From Clostridia bacterium (GTDB lineage: Bacteria; Bacillota_A; Clostridia; Oscillospirales; Acutalibacteraceae): a stretch of 11,345 bases of DNA. The notes beneath the pieces were generated by a model, which was not told the origin of the DNA, did no database searches, and saw nothing but the letters and a program-made list of their open reading frames with translations. The DNA lies in contig JAFYUD010000110.1 in the NCBI GenBank assembly GCA_017549665.1, positions 1 through 11,345 on the forward strand, written 5' to 3'. Position numbers and translations under genes: made by a program. Position 1 is the first letter of the stretch, and the number at the start of each line of letters is the position of its first letter. Positions 1-4,625 of the stretch are shown one piece after another.

Positions 1-174
1 ATTTATTTCATTTCTTAACATTTGTATTTCAGCATCAAGGTTGGAGTTTTGACTTTTCAGATGCTGTACATCATCTGAAAGTGTTCCAATCTTGATAGCG
101 CCTATAACAAGTAAGACTGCAAGAAGCAAAATAATTATTCTATTTGTATTAACTGGTTTCTTGTTTTCGTCCAT
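1..174 (-). CDS. Membrane-anchored coiled-coil protein, N-terminal part (runs off window)
   Basis: The first 58 codons of a minus-strand gene can be read, with no stop before the window edge. The start is ATG at 174-172, preceded by a clear AGGAGG (complement of 183-188) eight bases upstream. The product begins with a short polar N-terminus (MDENKKPVNTNR), then one hydrophobic segment at about residues 13-29 (IIILLLAVLLVIGAI). A region with heptad-like leucines and many Gln, Glu and Asn residues follows, which looks like a coiled coil. The topology suggests a type II single-pass protein with its coiled coil outside the cell. The fragment is too short to name a family. FtsL/DivIC-like and phage or ICE envelope proteins have this general shape, but nothing specific supports them. 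It probably belongs to the same integrated element as the HEPN gene. Confidence 0.75.
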   Translation of the reverse strand, partial: MDENKKPVNTNRIIILLLAVLLVIGAIKIGTLSDDVQHLKSQNSNLDAEIQMLRNEIN

Positions 175-226
175 AGTCAAAACCTCCTTGAAATCTCCGT
201 AAAAATGATTACACTTTTACAAAATA

Positions 227-256
227 ATTATATCATATTTATTGCTTGGATTTCAA
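227..256 (-). promoter_or_regulatory. Sigma-A-type promoter for the minus-strand coiled-coil gene
   Basis: On the minus strand TTGAAA (complement of 251-256) and a perfect TATAAT (complement of 227-232) are separated by 18 bp. The predicted transcript start is about 45 bp upstream of the ATG at 174. Confidence 0.65.
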
Positions 257-337
257 TACACACTATAACAAATGAAAATCTCACGTCTTATATGTTGTAA
301 AAAGCTATACTCTATTAATAGAACTTAATAAAATAAT

Positions 338-365
338 AATTGCCGGGGAGAAGTCCTAGGCAATT
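338..365. repeat. Inverted repeat overlapping the HEPN promoter -35 box
   Basis: AATTGCC (338-344) and GGCAATT (359-365) form perfect 7-bp arms. Inside them GGGA and TCCT can pair (one wobble) around a GAAG loop, after one mismatch, giving an almost continuous 12-bp hairpin. The right arm overlaps the first two bases of the -35 box at 364-369 and lies upstream of the predicted transcript start. It is therefore more likely a DNA operator than an RNA hairpin for the HEPN gene. Read leftward it is followed by a T-rich stretch and could act as a weak terminator, but no minus-strand gene lies upstream to need one. Confidence 0.5.
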
Positions 366-392
366 GTAATGTTGTAACATCTATGGTATAAT
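364..392 (+). promoter_or_regulatory. Sigma-A-type promoter for the HEPN gene
   Basis: TTGTAA (364-369) and a perfect TATAAT (387-392) are separated by 17 bp. Transcription would start near 399, about 33 bases before the TTG start at 432. The -35 box is overlapped by the inverted repeat at 338-365. Confidence 0.7.
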
Positions 393-431
393 TAATTAAA
401 CAAAAAAATTAAAGAAAGTGAAGATGTTTCA

Positions 432-1319
432 TTGTCATATGAGATAAAAGATGTAAACAAAACTATAATTCTAAATGTTTTGATTGGCGCTGACGAGTCA
501 CTTGTTGGTTTAAAAGTAAACAATAGTACGGTTGTTTCAGTTGAATATAATGAGCTACATAAAATTGTCAGCAATGTGTATGGAGCGGCAGAGTATAATA
601 AATTTAATAATGCATTGATATCACATCATGCGTTAACCTCAGATAACAGCAATCTTATTGTGCTCGAAACTATTTGTGATGGTCCATCTGATTATTTAGA
701 ACCCGAACTGATTCTTAAAGCTTTTAAGCTGTATCACGGAGCAGATATTTACTCTTGCTATAACATAAACTATTGTTATAAAGACGGAAAGTTGTGTTTT
801 GGAGGATTGGGTAATATGTTAAAATATACTCATGCCATAGGTTTTATTAAACCCGAGTATAGATTAAGTGAGCCCGAAAAAACGGATTTTGAACAGTGGT
901 ATTTAACTGCTTTCTCAAAACTTGTTGATACTAACTGTAGTGATAGTTTTAAAGCTATGCTTAGAATGTATGATACATCTTATTTAATTGGTATTTGCGA
1001 ATCTGAATATATAATGTTGTTCACTGTATTAGAAATGCTTTTTGGTACAGAAGTTACCAAAATTACATCACACATAGCAAAAGGAACATCGAAGCTTATT
1101 GGTACCACTGCAAAAGAAAAAAGTTATATCAGAGACCAAATATATAAGTTGTATGATGTAAGGTCAAGGTATGTTCATGACGGCAAAAATATATCTTGTG
1201 AAAAATTATTTCAATTAAGAGAAATTGTCCGTAAGGTTTTAATAGGGATTTTTAATAACAACTATCACACAAAGGATAAATCATTGGAGGAGCTGCGAGA
1301 TAGTCTTTTGTCATCTTAA
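432..1319 (+). CDS. ApeA-like HEPN-domain protein (candidate RNase / defence cargo)
   Basis: This 295-residue soluble protein has an unrecognised N-terminal half (about 1-150). Its C-terminal all-helical region (about 180-275) has the hallmarks of an ApeA-type HEPN domain: LFTVLEMLFG around E201, then a long helix ending in LYDVRSRYVHDGK. That last segment contains the HEPN R-x4-H motif (R244...H249), which forms the RNase active site in catalytic HEPN proteins. HEPN families are common in anti-phage and toxin systems, and ApeA-type proteins have been linked to phage defence. The role here is inferred from the motif and from the gene's position beside a tRNA attachment site. The start is TTG with a weak AAAGTGAAG upstream. 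The frame is open only back to 396 with no ATG, and the first internal ATG (residue 129) would remove the N-terminal half. The gene is markedly AT-rich in codon use compared with the sugar-enzyme genes downstream. Confidence 0.75.
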   Translation: MSYEIKDVNKTIILNVLIGADESLVGLKVNNSTVVSVEYNELHKIVSNVYGAAEYNKFNNALISHHALTSDNSNLIVLETICDGPSDYLEPELILKAFKLYHGADIYSCYNINYCYKDGKLCFGGLGNMLKYTHAIGFIKPEYRLSEPEKTDFEQWYLTAFSKLVDTNCSDSFKAMLRMYDTSYLIGICESEYIMLFTVLEMLFGTEVTKITSHIAKGTSKLIGTTAKEKSYIRDQIYKLYDVRSRYVHDGKNISCEKLFQLREIVRKVLIGIFNNNYHTKDKSLEELRDSLLSS

Positions 1320-1410
1320 AGTGCTTGTTTTTTGCTCAAAATATAATATCAATTTTAAGTAATCGTTAAAAGTGATTACATAATACTTGCAGCAAAGAAA
1401 AAGGTCTTAA

Positions 1411-1530
1411 AGTGACAAGATTAACACACCATCTTTTGCCTGTTTGTCGCTCACTTGCTAATATTCTGCTAATTTTCATTAGCAAAACTGCTAATTATCA
1501 GAGAAAACTGAGAGTGACTCTGTTAACACA
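1411..1530 (+). repeat. Direct repeat pair AGTGAC-N4-TTAACACA
   Basis: Copies at 1411-1428 and 1513-1530 share AGTGAC and TTAACACA exactly, separated by four variable bases (14 of 18 positions identical). They lie 102 bp apart and flank the TGCTAAT cluster. Two further TAACAC hexamers occur at 1532-1537 and 1599-1604. Placed beside a tRNA attachment core, such repeats resemble arm-type integrase binding sites. That role is inferred. Confidence 0.5.
1456..1495. repeat. Four TGCTAAT heptamers at exact 11-bp steps
   Basis: TGCTAAT occurs at 1456-1462, 1467-1473 and 1489-1495, and its reverse complement ATTAGCA at 1478-1484. The four start points are exactly 11 bp apart, so the sites fall on one face of the DNA helix. 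This is typical of cooperative protein binding, for example by an excisionase, integrase arm domain or repressor. The bound protein is unknown. Confidence 0.65.
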
Positions 1531-1542
1531 GTAACACCCGCT

Positions 1543-1563
1543 AACCCTAGTAAAATAAGGGTT
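1543..1563. repeat. Small inverted repeat AACCCT / AGGGTT
   Basis: AACCCT (1543-1548) and AGGGTT (1558-1563) have perfect 6-bp arms around a 9-base loop. No U tract follows, so it is a poor terminator. It lies in the non-coding block between the HEPN gene and the tRNA fragment (1320-1617). Apart from this, the repeats already listed and a weak GTAATC/GATTAC inverted repeat at 1359-1379, I see no gene there. Confidence 0.3.
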
Positions 1564-1617
1564 TGTGAGGTTTTTCAAACGACAAAAAGAGAACAAAATA
1601 ACACCTCTTGGGACAAA

Positions 1618-1661
1618 CTCCTAAGGATTAGATGTGGGTTCGATTCCCGCAGGGGGTGCCA
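1618..1661 (+). other. tRNA-Arg(CCT) 3' fragment, candidate attachment site (attR-type)
   Basis: The 44 bases read as the 3' part of a tRNA. They comprise the anticodon loop C-T-CCT-A-A (1618-1624, anticodon CCT at 1620-1622), the 3' anticodon strand GGATT, a 4-base variable loop, a T-arm with GTGGG-TTCGATT-CCCGC, the acceptor 3' strand AGGGGGT, discriminator G and CCA. The required 5' halves are absent: no ACCCCCT acceptor strand, no D-arm, and the bases before the anticodon loop (GACAAA) do not pair with GGATT. The cut at the anticodon loop matches a common crossover position for tyrosine recombinases using tRNA genes. The intact tRNA should lie to the left, with the element between it and this fragment. 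Confidence 0.75.
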
Positions 1662-1666
1662 GATGC

Positions 1667-1683
1667 GGCGAGACAAGCTCGCC
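1667..1683. repeat. GC-rich hairpin after the tRNA fragment
   Basis: GGCGAG (1667-1672) and CTCGCC (1678-1683) form a perfect 6-bp stem with loop ACAAG, six bases after the CCA. The following bases are purine-rich rather than a U tract, so it is not a standard terminator for + strand transcription. It may be part of a dispersed intergenic repeat, or the remains of structure that lay downstream of the original tRNA. Confidence 0.4.
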
Positions 1684-1692
1684 TAAAAGAAG

Positions 1693-1766
1693 AAAGAATA
1701 AAGAATAAATAAGAAATAAAAATGTTTCCGTTTTCGGTGCCGCTTCTGTATTATTCTTTATTCTTT
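1693..1766. repeat. Perfect 16-bp inverted repeat in the four-helix-bundle leader
   Basis: AAAGAATAAAGAATAA (1693-1708) is the exact reverse complement of 1751-1766, around a 42-base loop. Further TTCTTTA-like units continue to the ribosome binding site at 1791. If transcribed, the leader could fold into a long A-U stem just before the coding region. Confidence 0.6.
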
Positions 1767-1805
1767 ATTATTTTTTCTTTATTCTTTAAAAAGGAGAATA
1801 ACGAT

Positions 1806-2162
1806 ATGCAGAAAGAAAATCCTTTATTAGATAAATCCCTATTGTTTGCCGCAAGAATAGTCAAACTCAATAAATATCTCACAAAAGAGAAAAAAGAAAC
1901 AGTTATCGCTAAGCAGATTATCCGCAGTGCGACATCAATAGGTGCAAATGCAAATGAAGCGATTTACGGTCAGAGCAAAGCGGATTTTATAGCAAAACTC
2001 CAGATTTCTCTCAAAGAAACCGCAGAAACAGAGTATTGGCTCAGACTTCTGATGTTATCTGACTACATAACCGAAAAAGAAGGCGGATCACTGCTTAATG
2101 ATTGCCTTGAAATAAAGAAAATTTTAATTTCCACACTCAATACTGCAAAGGAAAGCAAATAA
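1806..2162 (+). CDS. Four-helix-bundle protein, S23 / 23S rRNA intervening-sequence (IVP) family
   Basis: The 118-residue product starts MQKENPLLDKSLLFAARIVKL and continues with RSATSIGANANEAIYGQSKADFI, LKETAETEYWLRLL and a C-terminal helix with EIKKILISTL. This is the classic order and content of the S23/IVP four-helix-bundle family, at its usual length of about 115-125 residues. Members occur inside 23S rRNA intervening sequences, as stand-alone genes, and as the Avd accessory protein of diversity-generating retroelements. The family forms oligomeric helical barrels that probably bind nucleic acid, but the role of stand-alone copies is unclear. I place the start at ATG 1806 because AAGGAG at 1791-1796 sits nine bases upstream. 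An in-frame ATG at 1722 would add a low-complexity Phe-rich run translated from the inverted repeat. No rRNA, reverse transcriptase or variable repeat is nearby, so this is a stand-alone copy. A strong terminator follows. Confidence 0.85.
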   Translation: MQKENPLLDKSLLFAARIVKLNKYLTKEKKETVIAKQIIRSATSIGANANEAIYGQSKADFIAKLQISLKETAETEYWLRLLMLSDYITEKEGGSLLNDCLEIKKILISTLNTAKESK

Positions 2163-2172
2163 TTTAAAGCCG

Positions 2173-2200
2173 AAAAGCCTTGATTTTTCAAGGTTTTTTA
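2173..2200 (+). terminator. Intrinsic terminator after the four-helix-bundle gene
   Basis: CCTTGA (2178-2183) and TCAAGG (2188-2193) form a perfect stem with a TTTT loop, preceded by AAAA and followed by six Ts. Confidence 0.85.
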
Positions 2201-2228
2201 TTATTGTAATCTGAAAGCTGAATATGTA

Positions 2229-2257
2229 TTTACAGAAATTAGAAAAAAAGTTATAAT
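2229..2257 (+). promoter_or_regulatory. Sigma-A-type promoter of the ECF sigma operon
   Basis: TTTACA (2229-2234) and a perfect TATAAT (2252-2257) are separated by 17 bp, about 55 bp upstream of the GTG start at 2312. A TGTAAC at 2261-2266 followed by a T run resembles ECF -35 elements and might mark a second, autoregulated promoter. The matching downstream element is not well placed. Confidence 0.65.
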
Positions 2258-2311
2258 TGTTGTAACGTTTTTAAGATTTTTGAATCTGTCAGTTGAAAGG
2301 GCGGTGAAAAT

Positions 2312-2803
2312 GTGACTGAATTTGAAAAGGTTTTCAATGAAAACAGGGATTTTATTTTTAAATATCTGATGAAACTTACCCGTGATGTTTCACTTGCCGA
2401 AGAGCTGACGCAGGAAACTTTTTTCAGAGCTTACATGAACTATTCTTCACTCAGAGACAAAGAAAAAGTGTCATCATGGCTTTGTAAAATTGCACAGAAT
2501 ACTTACTATGCATGGTACAATGAGCAGAAACGGTTTAAATCGGAAGATGTTTCCGAATCAGTAAGTGATGAGAAGACTGCAGAAGATATTTTTGTTCAGA
2601 AAGAGCTTTCTCAGAGGGCTTTGCAGTGTCTGCATGAATTGGATGAACCGTACAAAGAAGTGATTATGCTTTCGGTATTCGGTGGTTTTTCGTTGAAAGA
2701 TATCAGCTCAATCTTCGGAAAAAGTGAAAGCTGGGCACGTGTTACATTTTACCGTGCAAAACAAAAATTATCAGAAAGAATGAGGCAGAATGATGAATTG
2801 TGA
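2312..2803 (+). CDS. ECF-type RNA polymerase sigma factor
   Basis: At 163 residues it has the usual ECF size with only regions 2 and 4. Region 2 covers about residues 5-74 and includes AEELTQETFFRAYMNY (core binding) and the conserved W and aromatic residues of SSWLCKIAQNTYYAW (-10 recognition). A short acidic linker (about 78-95) follows. Region 4 (about 105-157) contains YKEVIMLSVFGGFSLKDIS and the helix-turn-helix GKSESWARVTFYRAKQKL. The start is GTG at 2312, because the ATG two bases earlier is followed at once by TGA. AAAGGGCGGTG upstream serves as ribosome binding site. The gene overlaps its anti-sigma factor by 14 bases, so the two are translationally coupled. It should redirect RNA polymerase to stress or envelope promoters when the anti-sigma releases it. 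The signal and regulon cannot be told from the sequence. Confidence 0.93.
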   Translation: MTEFEKVFNENRDFIFKYLMKLTRDVSLAEELTQETFFRAYMNYSSLRDKEKVSSWLCKIAQNTYYAWYNEQKRFKSEDVSESVSDEKTAEDIFVQKELSQRALQCLHELDEPYKEVIMLSVFGGFSLKDISSIFGKSESWARVTFYRAKQKLSERMRQNDEL

Positions 2804-3431
2804 AATTATAAAAGATCTGATTCCCTTGTATATTGACGGATGTTGCAGTGATGAAAGTTCAGAAGCTGTAAAAAATCATGTTGAAAATTGCTGTGAGTGC
2901 AGTAAACTTATTGAAGAAATGAAAGCGCCTGCTGATATTGTTGCTGTATCGGAAGCACCGAAAACATTCAGTAGAATTAATGATTGGAAGGCATCTGTTC
3001 TGCAGTCGGTTTTATTTTTCATTTCATTCGGCCTGATTGCTATCGGAGTTGCCTGTGAATCGGCTACTGCTTATGATAATCCGAGCAACGGTTTGTATGC
3101 TGCGAATTTAGCTGTTCCCGCAACAGGTTTTTTGATTTCGTTGACAAATTGGTATTTTGTCAGAATCTATAAGAACAGAAAGGTTTTTTCCAACTGTTCT
3201 GCAATAATAACATTCGGAATTACAATCTGCGGTTTTGTGTGGTCATTTTTTCATTATACAAATTATGCGGAATTGTTTGAGGAGTTTTCGGGATACAATT
3301 CTGCGGATGTTTTAGCAGTTTTTTTATGTATATGTTTCCTTGGCGGAATCGGAATTTTGCTGACATTTATATTTTGTGTGCTGTCTAAAATTTTATCAAA
3401 TAAGTATGCTGAAATGTTAGGGAAAGAATGA
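2790..3431 (+). CDS. Zinc-binding membrane anti-sigma factor (zf-HC2 type)
   Basis: The product (213 residues) begins MMNCEIIKDLIPLYIDGCCSD, the typical opening of clostridial zf-HC2 anti-sigma factors. It carries the ZAS signature H30-x3-C34-x2-C37, within HVENCCECSKL. Four hydrophobic segments follow at about residues 69-89, 106-125, 136-154 and 173-197. It would therefore hold the partner ECF sigma at the membrane through its cytoplasmic N-terminal domain. The ATG at 2790 overlaps the end of the sigma gene; ATG at 2793 is an equally good start. There is no large extracytoplasmic sensor domain, so signal perception may occur in the membrane or through the third gene of the operon. Confidence 0.9.
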   Translation: MMNCEIIKDLIPLYIDGCCSDESSEAVKNHVENCCECSKLIEEMKAPADIVAVSEAPKTFSRINDWKASVLQSVLFFISFGLIAIGVACESATAYDNPSNGLYAANLAVPATGFLISLTNWYFVRIYKNRKVFSNCSAIITFGITICGFVWSFFHYTNYAELFEEFSGYNSADVLAVFLCICFLGGIGILLTFIFCVLSKILSNKYAEMLGKE

Positions 3432-3440
3432 GGTATCACA

Positions 3441-4145
3441 ATGAGAAAAGCGATAACATTTTTACTGTGTTTACTTTTCACAATGACAATACTTTTTCCT
3501 GTTGGTGCTTTGGTGAGTGCTTGTTTTGGATATACATTTGAGCTGACAAGTTTTTTGGCAGTTTCTGTCATTATAGCAGTTATATCTGTATTTACGGTGA
3601 TTTTCAGTATTATATCAAAGGATAAAATTATCAATAAAGGCATAATAATTTTGTCTTATATTCTTTTTCCGTTGTCTTTTATTAATGCTGTTATTTATAT
3701 CTTTGAAAGCGGAGAGTTATCTGTTACAATCTGTGTGTTTGTTTCCGCTGTGTGCTGTTTCTGTGTAACAATAAGAAATATTGATTCAAAGGTCGGCAAA
3801 ATCATTGTTTCTGTTTTGTTTTCTATGATGACAGCATTTTTTATCTTCTTTGCTTTTATGATGCTGACATTCGGAAGCATAGGACAGAATACGGTTATCA
3901 AAAACATAGAGTCTCCAAACGGTAATTTTTATGCTCAAGTTATTGATAGCGATCAAGGCGCATTTGGTGGGGATACTCTTGTTAATGTGTATGAAAAACG
4001 AGGGATAGATACTTTTATATTCAGACTTAAGGATAAGCCTCAAAGAGTATATCTGGGAGAATGGAGAGAATATGAGAGTATGCATATTAGCTGGAAAGAT
4101 GATAAATGTTTAGTTATAAATTCTGTTGAATATGAAATAGAATAA
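3441..4145 (+). CDS. Polytopic membrane protein with soluble C-terminal domain (possibly DUF5412-like), ECF operon
   Basis: This 234-residue protein has about five hydrophobic segments (roughly 5-29, 36-58, 65-88, 94-112 and 119-147). A soluble domain at 150-234 starts IESPNGNFYAQVIDSDQGAFGGDT and ends with ISWKDDKCLVINSVEYEIE. The 'SPNG.(Y/F).A...DQG.(A/F)GG' pattern and beta-rich character resemble domains annotated DUF5412, but I recall this only loosely. It starts nine bases after the anti-sigma stop, with GAGGT six bases upstream of ATG 3441, so it is the third gene of the operon. Its place beside a sigma/anti-sigma pair suggests a sensor, an effector of the same envelope response, or an immunity-type protein. 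Function is not known. Confidence 0.8.
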   Translation: MRKAITFLLCLLFTMTILFPVGALVSACFGYTFELTSFLAVSVIIAVISVFTVIFSIISKDKIINKGIIILSYILFPLSFINAVIYIFESGELSVTICVFVSAVCCFCVTIRNIDSKVGKIIVSVLFSMMTAFFIFFAFMMLTFGSIGQNTVIKNIESPNGNFYAQVIDSDQGAFGGDTLVNVYEKRGIDTFIFRLKDKPQRVYLGEWREYESMHISWKDDKCLVINSVEYEIE

Positions 4146-4218
4146 AGAAAATAAATAACAACATTGAAATAAAAAGATACTCCACATCAGGCATATACTA
4201 TTATTGATAAATTCTCAC

Positions 4219-4250
4219 AAGGGGGCGCAATGCCCCCTTATTTTATTTTC
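4219..4250 (+). terminator. Strong terminator after the ECF operon
   Basis: AAGGGGGC (4219-4226) pairs perfectly with GCCCCCTT (4232-4239) around loop GCAAT, followed by ATTTTATTTT. Confidence 0.85.
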
Positions 4251-4265
4251 ACTGTATTCTGACCC

Positions 4266-4295
4266 TTGATTTCAAATTTTTGTATATGCTATAAT
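4266..4295 (+). promoter_or_regulatory. Promoter for the small membrane ORF and the GH127 gene
   Basis: TTGATT (4266-4271) and TATAAT (4290-4295) are 18 bp apart, with an extended -10 TGC immediately before TATAAT. It is the only good promoter between the terminator at 4219 and the GH127 start at 4626. Confidence 0.65.
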
Positions 4296-4328
4296 ATTTA
4301 TGAAATTCAGAATGCAAGATAATTCCGA

Positions 4329-4623
4329 ATGGATATCGGAACTATCATATTTATCGGCGCAATGATTTTCATTATAACTGCAATTATTATTTTCGGCAGA
4401 TATTCATATTCAATCTCAAAAAAATATCCCGAAAGCAGTAAATAATTATACGGTTATTTCTGAATGTGACAACAACGAAATTCTCAGTATTACTGTTGAT
4501 GCTGAAATATATTTCTGTTCTGACACAGGAATGAAAGGCATTCTGACACTGAAAGATAATATAATTTACAGTTTTCAACCTGACAATCAGAACGATGCCG
4601 TATATCAAGAAAATGAGGAATAA
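4329..4623 (+). pseudogene. Small single-TM protein gene, apparently frameshifted at an A7 run
   Basis: From ATG 4329 a 38-residue ORF encodes a hydrophobic segment (IIFIGAMIFIITAIIIFG) and ends at TAA 4443-4445. In the next frame, coding-like sequence continues without a stop to TAA 4621-4623. It reads NIPKAVNNYTVISECDNNEI, then a stretch ending QPDNQNDAVYQENEE. The two parts would join into one protein of about 97 residues, an N-terminal anchor plus a small soluble domain, if one A were removed from the run of seven at 4418-4424. The downstream part carries the GH127 ribosome binding site (GAGGA at 4615-4619) and stops two bases before the GH127 start, as in a coupled operon. No good ribosome binding site precedes ATG 4329. 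It may be a decayed gene, a sequencing error, or a slippage-dependent gene. I do not recognise the family. Confidence 0.5.
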
Positions 4624-4625
4624 AT

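Noticed and set aside
1530..1661. A complete tRNA gene ending at 1661
   Set aside because: No ACCCCCT strand to pair with AGGGGGT, no D-arm, and the 5' anticodon strand does not pair with GGATT. Only the 3' portion is present.
1722..1805. Longer N-terminus for the four-helix-bundle protein from ATG 1722
   Set aside because: The extension is low-complexity translation of the inverted repeat, and the family start matches ATG 1806.
2261..2290. ECF autoregulatory promoter (TGTAAC plus downstream GTC)
   Set aside because: The spacing between TGTAAC and the only GTC is about 21 bases, longer than the usual 16-17, so I only mention it as a possibility.
3263..3643. Minus-strand 126-codon ORF across the anti-sigma and third operon gene
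   Set aside because: It lies fully opposite two well-supported genes and lacks start signals.
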